A stretch of DNA of 64,000 bases from Paenibacillus dauci. Lineage in GTDB: Bacteria; Bacillota; Bacilli; Paenibacillales; Paenibacillaceae. Where the stretch lies: contig NZ_KQ040803.1 in NCBI RefSeq assembly GCF_000971985.1, positions 548-64,547 on the forward strand, given 5' to 3'. Shown one piece after another: positions 18,559 through 27,280 of this stretch (its first letter is position 1; every line of letters starts with the position of its first letter). Both the position numbers and the translations under genes were made by a program. The notes under the pieces were generated by a model. The model did no database searches and was not told the origin of the DNA. It was given only the letters and a program-made list of their open reading frames with translations.

Positions 18559-18693
18559 TGTACTGCGTGTACTGCGTGTACTGCGTGTACTGCGTGTACT
18601 GCGTGTACTGCGTGTACTGCGTGTACTGCGTGTACTGCGTGTACTGCGTGTACTGCGTGTACTGCGTGTACTGCGTGTACTGTGTGTACTGCG
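18559..18693. repeat. Tandem array: fifteen copies of TGTACTGCG
   Basis: Fifteen contiguous 9-bp units (135 bp); only the fourteenth has a change (C to T). It lies between the DUF2225 terminator and the 3' end of the minus-strand CxxC protein gene. Because 9 is a multiple of 3, all frames stay open and give artefactual repeat ORFs. Confidence 0.98.
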
Positions 18694-18711
18694 TCTCGCT
18701 TAACGCAGTAC
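18686..18711 (-). other. Hairpin spanning the stop codon of the CxxC gene and the last array unit
   Basis: GTACTGCGT (18686-18694, in the array) is the perfect complement of ACGCAGTAC (18703-18711, last three codons of the minus-strand gene); the 8-base loop contains its stop codon. Every unit of the array could form the same pairing with that coding segment. Confidence 0.75.
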
Positions 18712-18930
18712 GGTATCAGTCAACAGATAGTCGGAATCGCTGTCCAGCAGGGTAACCCGGTTGCTGCAGCAGGGAAAGACCAACAGCTTCTTTTTGCCAT
18801 TATGAATCGTCGCCAGCTCCTTGGGACGGATCGGCAGCAGTACATTATTGGTATGGCAAAAAGGACATTCCTGAATATATACATCATTCATTACAATATC
18901 GTAAGGCCAGGCCTGATTAAATGGAATCAT
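18700..18930 (-). CDS. Small conserved-looking protein with CPFC and PCC motifs
   Basis: 76 aa. Contains ECPFCHTNNVLLP and LVFPCCSNRVTLLD, suggesting a small metal- or disulfide-containing domain. ATG 18930 overlaps the stop of the upstream yycC-like gene (TAATG), with AAGGGCGG in front, so the pair is coupled. Its 3' end runs into the 9-bp array; the last three codons GTA CTG CGT are the complement of the array unit in the reverse orientation. Family not recognised. Confidence 0.75.
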   Translation of the reverse strand: MIPFNQAWPYDIVMNDVYIQECPFCHTNNVLLPIRPKELATIHNGKKKLLVFPCCSNRVTLLDSDSDYLLTDTVLR

Positions 18931-19082
18931 TATTCATTGCCGCCCTTTTGCTCATCTTTGGCCAGTTCGGCCAGCTTTTGCATCAGGATGTGCTGTGGCA
19001 TATGCATGAGCTGCTCCAGAGGAACATTAAGCTTCTCGGCCAGTTTGACAGCCGTATCCGCAGAAATCTGTAGTGGTCGCAT
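18930..19082 (-). CDS. yycC: YycC-like small protein, 50 aa
   Basis: Begins MRPLQISADTAVKLAEKLNV and continues PLEQLMHMPQHILMQKLAEL, closely resembling what is recalled of the YycC family in Bacillus and Paenibacillus. Predicted to be mostly helical and soluble; function unknown. GGAGGGAG lies 6 bases before the ATG. The gene is below the usual ORF size cut-off and is coupled to the CxxC gene downstream. Divergent from pepF. Confidence 0.85.
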   Translation of the reverse strand: MRPLQISADTAVKLAEKLNVPLEQLMHMPQHILMQKLAELAKDEQKGGNE

Positions 19083-19298
19083 CTAAGCTCCCTCCTCATT
19101 ACAAAATAGTGTTGAATTAGAGTATACTATAGTTATACCCTCTTGGCGATGATGAAGCATGATCCGCCCAAGGGAAGACCGTGAGTAGCATAAAGTAGAG
19201 GAATTACGCTCACTGGCATTGTTGCAATCCATAATTAACCACTGGTCATATTCTTACTTCTGTCTGCATGCAGACCTACACAGAAAGGTGATGTCAAC

Positions 19299-21104
19299 AT
19301 GAACCATCCGCTGAATCCAACTTGGAATCTGGAACCCATTTTTGCAGGAGGCTCTACTTCCGAACAATTACAAGTATTTCTGGGCAAACTGACGCAGGAT
19401 ATCGACCGGTTGACGTCCGAGCTAAAGCAGCTGTCGGCTCCGCAGCAGGTAGAAGAGACACAGCCATTTGATACGCTGCTGGAGCAGCTGCAGGATACAA
19501 GAATACGCCTGCGCGAAGCAGGATCATTTGCCAGCTGTCTGACCGCTCAGGATCAGGGTGACAAGCAGGCTACCCGTCTATCGGCAGCATTGTCCGATCT
19601 GTCGGCGAATCTGCAGGCTCTGTTCGTACAGTTCCAGAGTGTTCTGCTGGATACCCCGGATGAAGTATTTGCCGACTGGATGAAGCGTCCAGAGGTAGCA
19701 CCGATTGCCTTTTACTTGAATGAAATCCGTTCAGTCGCCGGGGAGAAAATGTCGCCTGAACTGGAAAGTCTGGCTTTGGGACTGGCTGTAGATGGTTATC
19801 ATGGCTGGAGTGACTTCTACGATACGATTGTCAGCCATGTGCGTATTCCTTTTGAACAAAATGGCGAGACCGTTATGCTCTCGGCAGGTCAGGCAGCGAA
19901 CAAAATGAGCGACCCGGATCGCAACTTGCGCGAAGAAATGTTCCAGAAATGGGAAGACGCATGGACTGGTGTAGAAGACTTTTGTGCGGATACACTGAAT
20001 CATATTGGCGGTTTCCGTCTGAAGCTGTATGATCGCCGCGGCTGGGACAACGTACTCAAAGAACCGCTTGCCATTAACCGGATGTCCGAGCAGACCCTCA
20101 ATACAATGTGGGACGTTATCGTCAAAAACAAACCTGTGTTTGTCTCCTATCTGGAGCGCAAGGCAGAGGTACTGGGTGTAGAGCGGCTCAGCTGGAATGA
20201 TGTAGATGCACCGATCGGAAATGTCGACAGCAAAGTAAGCTATGATGATGCGGCTGATCTGATTGTAGAACAGTTCCGTAAGTTCAATCCGGAGATGGCA
20301 GATTTCGCTACCCAGGCGTTTGAGAAACGCTGGATTGAAGCGGAAGATCGCGCCGGCAAGCGTCCGGGCGGTTTCTGTACCTCTTTGCCATTGAGCAAAG
20401 AGACACGCATTTTCATGACTTACAGCGGGACAGCCTCCAATGTATCGACACTTGCTCATGAATTGGGTCATGGATATCATCAGCATGTGATGAATGATCT
20501 GCCTGCTTTCAGTCAGCAGTATGCGATGAACGTTGCCGAGACGGCATCGACTTTTGCCGAGATGATCGTAGCGGATTCACTCGTTAAAGAAGCCAAAACC
20601 GAGGAAGAAAAACTGTCTTTGCTGGAAGACAAAATCCAGCGCAGTATTGCATTCTTTATGAATATACATGCCCGCTTCCTGTTCGAGACACGCTTCTATG
20701 AGCAGCGCCGCTCGGGTATGGTAGGCAGTGAAGAGTTAAGCCGCCTGATGGAAGAAGCGCAGCGTGAAGCCTTCTGCGATACGCTGGCGTCGTATCATCC
20801 GCATTTCTGGGCATCCAAGTTGCATTTCTACAAAACAGGTGTGCCTTTCTATAATTTCCCTTATACATTCGGCTATCTGTTCAGTACAGGAATCTACGCG
20901 CTGGCTCAGCGGGAAGGTGCCGGATTTGCCGCTAAGTATGATGCACTGCTGCAGGATACCGGCCGTATGACGGTGGAAGAGCTGGCGCAGAAGCATCTGG
21001 GTGTCGATCTGACACAGCCTGAATTCTGGCAGGGAGCAGTCGATGTCGGTATTGCGGATGTGAAGCTGTTCCTGGAAATGACCGCTTCTTATGCTCGTTC
21101 CTGA
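19299..21104 (+). CDS. pepF: Oligoendopeptidase F (M3B family)
   Basis: 601 aa. Zinc metallopeptidase that cleaves oligopeptides in the cytoplasm. The catalytic HELGH lies at 387-391 within LAHELGHGYHQHVMND, with the third ligand Glu in the following helix (NVAETASTFAEM). The N-terminal half is the helical M3 domain. AGAAAGGTGA precedes the ATG. Single-gene unit with its own terminator. Confidence 0.95.
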   Translation: MNHPLNPTWNLEPIFAGGSTSEQLQVFLGKLTQDIDRLTSELKQLSAPQQVEETQPFDTLLEQLQDTRIRLREAGSFASCLTAQDQGDKQATRLSAALSDLSANLQALFVQFQSVLLDTPDEVFADWMKRPEVAPIAFYLNEIRSVAGEKMSPELESLALGLAVDGYHGWSDFYDTIVSHVRIPFEQNGETVMLSAGQAANKMSDPDRNLREEMFQKWEDAWTGVEDFCADTLNHIGGFRLKLYDRRGWDNVLKEPLAINRMSEQTLNTMWDVIVKNKPVFVSYLERKAEVLGVERLSWNDVDAPIGNVDSKVSYDDAADLIVEQFRKFNPEMADFATQAFEKRWIEAEDRAGKRPGGFCTSLPLSKETRIFMTYSGTASNVSTLAHELGHGYHQHVMNDLPAFSQQYAMNVAETASTFAEMIVADSLVKEAKTEEEKLSLLEDKIQRSIAFFMNIHARFLFETRFYEQRRSGMVGSEELSRLMEEAQREAFCDTLASYHPHFWASKLHFYKTGVPFYNFPYTFGYLFSTGIYALAQREGAGFAAKYDALLQDTGRMTVEELAQKHLGVDLTQPEFWQGAVDVGIADVKLFLEMTASYARS

Positions 21105-21139
21105 TAGAATATAAGTTTTAAGAATTAATGATATATGGC

Positions 21140-21182
21140 AGCTCCTTTTATTTCTGCAAACGAAATAAAAGGAGCTTTTTAT
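21140..21182 (+). terminator. Rho-independent terminator after pepF
   Basis: Perfect 15-bp stem AGCTCCTTTTATTTC/GAAATAAAAGGAGCT with a T-run. Confidence 0.95.
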
Positions 21183-21404
21183 GTTAAATGCTGCTGGACA
21201 CACCGTAATAAAATCTTCGCTGACTTCCAATGTTCAAAAGAATCTATCAGAATAAGGTCACTTAGTAGTTAAAGGAATTTTATGTCGAATAATGGTTCTT
21301 AATACCTAAATATGAAAATATGGCTTGATAGATCCGAATGACCGACATATAATGAGTCTTAAGTCCTGATTTTACAGGACAAAAAGAGGGAAGAAGGGGA
21401 AGAA

Positions 21405-21812
21405 ATGCCTAAGAATGATCTGGTTTCTCTAGCGAGACAACTTGATATTGTCTTTAAAGAGCTTGAAAAAGAACTATCCTGTCTGGATTCGGGAACGGTA
21501 TTTATCCAAATCCGTAATAACATGATTGGGAAGTTCGGTATCAAGCATAATCCGATCGCCGGTAGAGATGGAGAGTGGAGTTGTCCAGAACATGGTCTGA
21601 GTGCAATTCAGATCAAATCGTTTCGACAAATGGCAATTGAATCGCTAAAATTCAAAAATCATTGGACGCATGGGGAAATCGGCTATGAATTTGCAGTACG
21701 CAAAGGGCTGATTGCGGTCGATACGGTAATTGAATCCAACTACAACATGGCTAACCACATGATTCGCTATCCTAGAGCTACATACAGCGATACCAACGCA
21801 GAATTATCGTAG
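21405..21812 (+). CDS. Hypothetical soluble protein, 135 aa
   Basis: Family not recognised. The N-terminal 30 residues are helical (LARQLDIVFKELEKELSCLD), followed by a mixed domain with IRNNMIGKFGIKHNPIAG and DGEWSCPEHGLSAIQIKSFR. It has no signal peptide or membrane segment and contains two cysteines. A purine-rich GGAAGAAGGGGAAG precedes the ATG. Transcribed alone between two terminators. Confidence 0.75.
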   Translation: MPKNDLVSLARQLDIVFKELEKELSCLDSGTVFIQIRNNMIGKFGIKHNPIAGRDGEWSCPEHGLSAIQIKSFRQMAIESLKFKNHWTHGEIGYEFAVRKGLIAVDTVIESNYNMANHMIRYPRATYSDTNAELS

Positions 21813-21999
21813 GTTTTGGGAGAAATGATCGTCAAGCAGCAAGGTATAGTTTGAGTTGCACGATGTAACAAGAAGCAAGAAACAAAAGTAGAGCCACTGG
21901 ATCGGAACAGGCATCATGTTTACTGCCATTATACGTTTATTTTATATTTTATTGGCTCGTTTGAGCCGCATACCCGATGTACTGGAATCGAACAATGGC

Positions 22000-22034
22000 A
22001 AAAAGGGCTTCCCGATGGGAGGCCCTTTTTATTT
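22000..22034. terminator. Terminator between convergent genes
   Basis: AAAAAGGGCTT pairs with GAGGCCCTTTTT; may serve both the unknown gene (+) and the epimerase gene (-). Confidence 0.85.
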
Positions 22035-22042
22035 GATATTCA

Positions 22043-23020
22043 TTATAAAAGTGTAAATTTCTCGATAACATCCAGCTGCAGACTCAGTTCTACCGGTTCG
22101 CCCGGATGGAGTTCGATCAATCCGGTAAACTGCTGTGGATGTGATGAATTTGGAGCATCCGGCAGACTGGTATACGGCTCGATGCAGAGAAATTGATCGC
22201 TTTCGCCCTTGGTATACAATACCCAGTATTTGAAATAATCCGGATCAGCCGAATAACGCAGACCGTAGCCATCATCACGTTTCAGCTCTGCACTAACCGG
22301 ACGTTTGTCACCGATTCGCAGCAGATTGTCCCAGTTGCGGTTTGCCATATTCATGCCGGTATTTAGCTCTTCCCATTCGTCCAGCGGTACGACTTCACCT
22401 GTTGGAATCTGCTCTTCGTCCTGAAGCAGCTGATCGCTGACCGGAATCTTGAGCGTCCAGCGCTCGGGTTCGCCATCCAGCAGGAACCAGGTATGCAGTC
22501 CAAAACCAAATGGAGCCGAATGCTCGCCCAGATTGGTAATTTTGAGGCGCTGCATCAGTGAAGTGCCTTGCAGCTGCAAGGTCATTTCAAGCTTGAGCGG
22601 TGTCGGATATTGTCTGATCCAGTTGGGATCATCCGTAGTCAGCAGTTCGGTAACAATCTGGCAGCCGGCATCGTTCTCGTCAATATCGGATACACGCCAT
22701 GGCTGAGTACGATGCAGGCCGTGGATATGATTATCATTGGCAGTATTCTGATCAAACTGATACTCCACACCATCATACTCAAAGTGCCCGCGGCGAATCC
22801 GGCCGGGCGGCATCAGCATGGGCATACCAAAGTGATAAGGCTTTTGTAAATAAAAATCCAGATCGCTTTCTTCTGGACGGCGAAGAATGTCACGATTCTC
22901 CTGTAGGTCACGAATACCGATAACATTGTTGCCTAGCTTGGGCAGCAGAGTGACTTCAAGCTGCTTGCTTTTTAAAATGTACGTATCATAATTGTTCCAG
23001 GTTCCTTTGGTCACTTTCAT
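22043..23020 (-). CDS. Aldose 1-epimerase family protein
   Basis: 325 aa. Galactose-mutarotase beta-sandwich fold: N-terminal LEVTLLPKLGNNVIGIRDL, conserved His in NDNHIHGLHRTQPW, and FGFGLHTWFLLDG. C-terminal catalytic Glu probably in GLIELHPGEPVEL. The specific sugar is not clear; length and sequence fit the YeaD/GalM-like group. The start at 23020 is chosen from AAGGAGC 6 bases upstream; the frame stays open for another 480 bp antisense to the T-box, which is a shadow. Confidence 0.88.
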   Translation of the reverse strand: MKVTKGTWNNYDTYILKSKQLEVTLLPKLGNNVIGIRDLQENRDILRRPEESDLDFYLQKPYHFGMPMLMPPGRIRRGHFEYDGVEYQFDQNTANDNHIHGLHRTQPWRVSDIDENDAGCQIVTELLTTDDPNWIRQYPTPLKLEMTLQLQGTSLMQRLKITNLGEHSAPFGFGLHTWFLLDGEPERWTLKIPVSDQLLQDEEQIPTGEVVPLDEWEELNTGMNMANRNWDNLLRIGDKRPVSAELKRDDGYGLRYSADPDYFKYWVLYTKGESDQFLCIEPYTSLPDAPNSSHPQQFTGLIELHPGEPVELSLQLDVIEKFTLL

Positions 23021-23159
23021 TGTGCTGCTCCTTCCTGATCTTTCAGAACAAATGGGAGTGAGAATAATACAGTTATCATACCAGATTTTACGGATAAAAA
23101 GCGATTTGACATTTACGGATTTGGGAATTATGATGAGTGCAAGATACTGGGAATACGAT

Positions 23160-23445
23160 GATAGAGAATAGTAGGCAGAAGAATGCTTCTCCAGAAAGCC
23201 GGTGGTAGATGCGAACCGGTGAAGATGGTCTGCTGAATGGACTCTGGAGTGCCTGGCTGAAATGGACCTCTGTGGAGGCATCCGGATTAGGCTGGCCGGT
23301 TGGTTCACCGTTAACGGAACCTGTATGAGGCCGGACTCTGTCTGTGCTGCGGAACCAGGATATAGTACTGCAGCCAAGTGATACCGGTAAATGAGGGTGG
23401 CACCACGGTCACACGTCCCTTGCTGGATGTGTGGCCTTTTTGCGT
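23160..23445 (+). promoter_or_regulatory. Tryptophan T-box leader with terminator
   Basis: T-box sequence AGGGTGGCACCACGG at 23394-23408, followed by the terminator GGTCACACG/TGTGTGGCC and T's (23406-23441). Stem I runs from the AGTA at 23169 through paired GGCA/TGCC and CTCCAG/CTGGAG. A TGG specifier codon is available at 23263-23265 (23238-23240 is less likely). Uncharged tRNA-Trp should favour the antiterminator and switch on trpS 140 bp downstream. Confidence 0.93.
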
Positions 23446-23584
23446 TCCATTTTACAGGCAAAGTATCCTGAGTGGAGCAGAGTATAAGCTGCAAACAGCT
23501 CATCTGGCAAATCCAGCAGATGCATCATGTCCGATCTGTCTCTGTACTTATTCCCATGCATCATCAACTTGAGGAGGAACACCA

Positions 23585-24574
23585 ATGAAAACTGTATTAT
23601 CCGGCATTCAGCCAAGCGGTCTATTGACGATCGGTAACTATATCGGGGCAATCAAAAACTTTGTAGAGCTGCAAAATGAATATAACTGCTACTTTATGGT
23701 AGTGGATTTGCATGCCATCACTGTGGCACAGGACCCTGCAGCACTGCGGGAAGCATCCGAATCGGTCGCAGCTCTGTATCTGGCGGCAGGACTGGACCCA
23801 TCCAAAGCGAATATTTTCCTGCAGTCTCATGTTCCACAGCATGCAGAACTCGGATGGATTATGACGACACTGGCTTCTATGGGCGAGCTGGAGCGTATGA
23901 CCCAGTTCAAGGACAAGTCGGCAGGCAAAGAAAATGTAGGTGCAGGACTGTTCGTCTATCCGGCACTGATGGCAGCGGATATTCTGATGTACAATGCCGA
24001 CGTGGTACCGGTTGGTGATGACCAGAAGCAGCATTTGGAGCTGACTCGCGATCTGGCAGCACGTTTCAACCATCGATTCGGTGAATTCTTTACTTTGCCG
24101 GAGCCTTATATTCCGGAAGTGGGCGCACGCATCATGTCACTGGATGACGGTACGAAAAAAATGAGCAAGAGCAACCCGAATACCGGCAGCTATATCGCCC
24201 TGCTCGATCCGCCAAGTGTAATTCGCAAAAAAATCAGCCGTGCAACAACAGATTCCGGCCGTGAAGTGCAGTATGATCCAGCAAACAAGCCGGAAGTCAG
24301 CAATCTGATGACGATTTATTCCCAGTTCTCGGGATTATCTCTGGCTGAGGTGGCGGATAAATTTGAAGGACAGATGTATGGAACATTCAAAAAAGATCTG
24401 GCTGAAGTGGTAGTAGCCGGATTGGAGCCGCTGCAGCAGCGGTATCAGGAGATTCGTCAAACGGGTGAGGTCCGTGATATTCTCCGCCAGGGTGCCGAAA
24501 ATGCACAGGCCGCAGCGGAGAAAATTCTGACCGGAGTAAAAGACAAGATGGGATTCCTGCCTAAAGGATTCTGA
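23585..24574 (+). CDS. trpS: Tryptophanyl-tRNA synthetase
   Basis: 329 aa class Ic synthetase. HIGH-equivalent region GIQPSGLLTIGNYIGAIKNF at the N terminus and KMSKS loop in DGTKKMSKSNPN. Trp-binding and dimer segments (YPALMAADILMYNADVVPVG, then DDQKQHLELTRDLA) are present. TTGAGGAGG lies 8 bases before the ATG. Expression is controlled by the T-box upstream. Confidence 0.97.
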   Translation: MKTVLSGIQPSGLLTIGNYIGAIKNFVELQNEYNCYFMVVDLHAITVAQDPAALREASESVAALYLAAGLDPSKANIFLQSHVPQHAELGWIMTTLASMGELERMTQFKDKSAGKENVGAGLFVYPALMAADILMYNADVVPVGDDQKQHLELTRDLAARFNHRFGEFFTLPEPYIPEVGARIMSLDDGTKKMSKSNPNTGSYIALLDPPSVIRKKISRATTDSGREVQYDPANKPEVSNLMTIYSQFSGLSLAEVADKFEGQMYGTFKKDLAEVVVAGLEPLQQRYQEIRQTGEVRDILRQGAENAQAAAEKILTGVKDKMGFLPKGF

Positions 24575-24575
24575 T

Positions 24576-24761
24576 TCAGGCCGGATGATTGCTGCTGCGG
24601 CGTTCCCGCTTGGCTTTGATTACAAAGCCCCAGCCGATATTGGCGACGCCCAGTACGCCTAGCAGTACTGCGAGCCACGCAGAATGAGAGATCGCAATAG
24701 CACAAAACAGCAGCAGCATAATCGAAGAAACAGCAAACCAGAGGGAAAGACCTTTACTCAT
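24576..24761 (-). CDS. Small two-helix membrane protein, 61 aa
   Basis: Two hydrophobic helices (SLWFAVSSIMLLLFCAIAIS and AWLAVLLGVLGVANIGWGFV) and a basic tail KAKRERRSSNHPA. AGGAGG lies 8 bases before the ATG. Converges on trpS with almost no gap. No function can be assigned. Confidence 0.65.
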   Translation of the reverse strand: MSKGLSLWFAVSSIMLLLFCAIAISHSAWLAVLLGVLGVANIGWGFVIKAKRERRSSNHPA

Positions 24762-24936
24762 AGGGATAACAGCCTCCTGAAAAAATAGAATATAGATAAA
24801 ATAAATAGTTGTAGGTGATGTAAGCGTATAACAATGCTTATATCCATTGTGCCTGACCGCTGGTCATGGGTCAAGCGAATCTGTCGGAAGTTTCCATATG
24901 CCGGTTGCCTATCATCGTTACCATTGCAGTACGCGT

Positions 24937-25012
24937 AAGCCCTTTTTCGGTTAAAAAAGCAGGAATGCCTCTGGGTATTCTTTTGCTTTTGGATCTGAAA
25001 AGGGGCTTTTTT
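24937..25012 (+). terminator. Long extended hairpin with T-tail
   Basis: AAGCCCTTTTTC pairs with GAAAAGGGGCTT across a large insert that itself folds (AAAAGCAGGAATGCC against GGGTATTCTTTTGCTTTT), followed by TTTTTTG. It lies upstream of the iron-uptake operon, not after a plus-strand gene, so it could be an attenuator or a terminator of an unseen transcript. Confidence 0.55.
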
Positions 25013-25097
25013 GTAATTGATAAAAGGAGTAGATTGTCAGACATCTCCATTCCTGCCTTTAATTATCGGTGGGGCGAAAAATAAAGCTATGCTATAC

Positions 25098-25112
25098 TGA
25101 TAATGATTATCA
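25098..25112. promoter_or_regulatory. Fur box
   Basis: TGATAATGATTATCA is a perfect match to the Bacillus 7-1-7 Fur consensus TGATAATNATTATCA. It lies 33 bp upstream of the permease start at 25145 and should repress the uptake genes when iron is plentiful. Confidence 0.93.
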
Positions 25113-25144
25113 ATATTATTTGGAAAGGATGGCTATGGACAAAT

Positions 25145-26149
25145 ATGGTATTTGGTAGACAACTGCAAATCGGGATCTGGCTTCTGGCTGCCGCAGCGGG
25201 ACTACTGCTGTCGGTCTTTTTCGCTGTGTCCTATGGGGCAAAAGAACTGACACTGTCTGCAGTCTGGTCTGCTGTATGGCATTATGATCCAGGCTTGACT
25301 TCCCATCAGATTGTACATGATTTGCGATTGCCGCGCGTTCTGGGTGCAGCTGTAATCGGCATGGCTTTTGGTACGGCAGGTGCCATGATGCAAGGAGTAA
25401 CACGCAACCCGATGGCGGATACCGGTATTCTGGGGATCAATGCAGGTTCGGCAGCAGTGGTGGCACTAAGTTTTGCATTTATTCCGGGAGTTTCTTATTT
25501 ACAGCTGATGCTATTGTCATTTGCTGGTGCGGCACTGGCTACACTGCTTATTTTGCTGCTTGGCTCTGCCACACCGGGAGGGCTGACTTCGATGAAGTTG
25601 ACCATAGCCGGGGCAGTGATTGCCGCAATGCTGCACTCTTTTAGCACCGGCGTAGCGATTTACTTTGATCTCAGCCAAGATCTGGCTTTCTGGTATGCCG
25701 GAGGGGTGGGCGGGATTACATGGGCTCATCTACAGTTGATTACACCGGTGATTATACTGGCAATGATAGGGGCCATTTTGTTGGGGCGACCGATCACTTT
25801 TTTGTCGCTCGGGGATGAGTCGGCAATCAATCTGGGAATACGGGTCCGCTACATAAAGGTGATAGCGCTGACGTTAGTTGTTATTCTGGCAGGTGTATCG
25901 GTATCGGCGGCTGGATCAATCAGTTTTGTGGGTCTGGTTGTACCGCATATGGCAAGACGTCTGATTGGCGTGGATTATCGCGCAGTCATTCCGTTGTCTG
26001 CGCTGCTGGGAGCAATTTTGCTGGTGTGGGCAGACCTTGCTTCGCGTATAGTTCAGCCGCCCAGGGAGTTTGCTATCGGAGCGATGGTAGCGATGGTCGG
26101 AGTTCCCTTTTTCCTCTATCTGGCAAGGCGGGAAGGGAGAGAACTGTAA
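25145..26149 (+). CDS. Ferric-siderophore ABC transporter permease (FecCD family, subunit 1)
   Basis: 334 aa with about ten membrane helices. Conserved segments LRLPRVLGAAVIGMAFGTAG, ITRNPMAD-type loop TRNPMADTGILGINAG, SAAGSISFVGLVVPHMARRL (coupling helix) and a final REFAIGAMVAMVGVPFFLYL. ATG 25145 is preferred; an earlier in-frame ATG at 25103 lies inside the Fur box. AAAGGATGG is 14 or more bases upstream, so translation may be weak. TAA abuts the ATG of the second permease. Confidence 0.92.
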   Translation: MVFGRQLQIGIWLLAAAAGLLLSVFFAVSYGAKELTLSAVWSAVWHYDPGLTSHQIVHDLRLPRVLGAAVIGMAFGTAGAMMQGVTRNPMADTGILGINAGSAAVVALSFAFIPGVSYLQLMLLSFAGAALATLLILLLGSATPGGLTSMKLTIAGAVIAAMLHSFSTGVAIYFDLSQDLAFWYAGGVGGITWAHLQLITPVIILAMIGAILLGRPITFLSLGDESAINLGIRVRYIKVIALTLVVILAGVSVSAAGSISFVGLVVPHMARRLIGVDYRAVIPLSALLGAILLVWADLASRIVQPPREFAIGAMVAMVGVPFFLYLARREGREL

Positions 26150-27175
26150 ATGAATCTACATCATATGCAAATGCAGCGTGCACGTCGTGCCTGGTGGGTG
26201 AGCATTATCCTGCTGGTCATCGCGATTGTAGTCATCCTGATTAGTATCAATACAGGGACAATTCGTCTGTCTCCGCTACGAGTATTGTACACGCTGCTAG
26301 GACTTGGCACCCGGCAGGAACATATGATTATGTTCGATTACCGGTTACCACGCATCCTGATTACGATTCTGGCTGGAGCGGGTATCGCGGTAGCTGGTGT
26401 GATTCTGCAAGGTACTTCCCGCAATTCTCTGGCTGATCCTGGTGTACTCGGTATTCATGCCGGGGCAGGGTTCGGGTTAATTGTTTTTGTATCCTTTTTC
26501 CGTACCATGGACGGTCCGGTATCCCTGATGATCCCACTGTTCACTTTTGCAGGCGGGGTATTGACGGCAGTGGTTATTTTCCTGCTGTCTTATGACCGTC
26601 AGCGAGGACTATTGCCGATCCGTATGATTCTGGTTGGTATTGCAGTAGCCGCCGGGATCAGCGCGATCACACTATTGCTGTCATTGAAGCTGGATGAGGA
26701 TACATACACGTTTACAGCGACATGGCTGGCAGGCAGCGTCTGGGCCAGAGATTGGGTTCATGTATGGACGCTGCTACCCTGGATTATATTGCTCTTGCCA
26801 TTGGTGTACTGGCACTCGCGTTATCTGGATTTGTTCACGCTCGGAGATGAGCTGGCTTCCGGTATAGGCAGTCAGGTCAATCGGAACCGAATTGGTCTAA
26901 TGCTGCTGGCAGTTGCCCTGTCTTCCGCGAGTGTAGCTATGGTGGGTTCGATAGGATTTATTGGATTGATTGCTCCACATATAGCCAGACAGCTCGCCGG
27001 CACGCAGCACCGTTACTTTATGCCAGCAGCTGCACTGCTCGGTGTGGTGATTCTGCTGACAGCCGATACGATAGGACGCTCGATTTTTCACCCCAATGCT
27101 GTACCGGCTGGTGTAGTGGTAGCTGCGATCGGTGGTCCTTATTTTTTGTATTTATTATTCAAAAGTAAATTCTAA
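26150..27175 (+). CDS. Ferric-siderophore ABC transporter permease (FecCD family, subunit 2)
   Basis: 341 aa. Paralogue of the preceding permease with the same landmarks: FDYRLPRILITILAGAGIAV, TSRNSLADPGVLGIHAG, and ASVAMVGSIGFIGLIAPHIA. Together they would form the heterodimeric channel. Starts immediately after the stop of subunit 1, with GGGAAGGGAGAG upstream. No ATPase gene is adjacent. Confidence 0.93.
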   Translation: MNLHHMQMQRARRAWWVSIILLVIAIVVILISINTGTIRLSPLRVLYTLLGLGTRQEHMIMFDYRLPRILITILAGAGIAVAGVILQGTSRNSLADPGVLGIHAGAGFGLIVFVSFFRTMDGPVSLMIPLFTFAGGVLTAVVIFLLSYDRQRGLLPIRMILVGIAVAAGISAITLLLSLKLDEDTYTFTATWLAGSVWARDWVHVWTLLPWIILLLPLVYWHSRYLDLFTLGDELASGIGSQVNRNRIGLMLLAVALSSASVAMVGSIGFIGLIAPHIARQLAGTQHRYFMPAAALLGVVILLTADTIGRSIFHPNAVPAGVVVAAIGGPYFLYLLFKSKF

Positions 27176-27280
27176 TAATGATGGAGACAAAGAAACGATA
27201 TTGAATAAGTAGTAAAGGGGTTCGGATTCCGGACCGAAGCAATGAATAAAAGTAACTCATCTATGTGGAGGTTTTATAAT

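Noticed and set aside
18458..19086. Plus-strand frames encoding poly-VLR, poly-VYC or poly-ACT repeats
   Set aside because: They are translations of the 9-bp array in three frames; period 9 keeps all frames open. The real genes here are on the minus strand.
22043..23503. Epimerase read as a 486-aa protein
   Set aside because: The upstream 160 codons are antisense to the Trp T-box leader; the RBS and family N terminus place the start at 23020.
24866..25084. 72-aa plus-strand frame ahead of the siderophore permeases
   Set aside because: It crosses the long hairpin at 24937-25012 and has no start signal.
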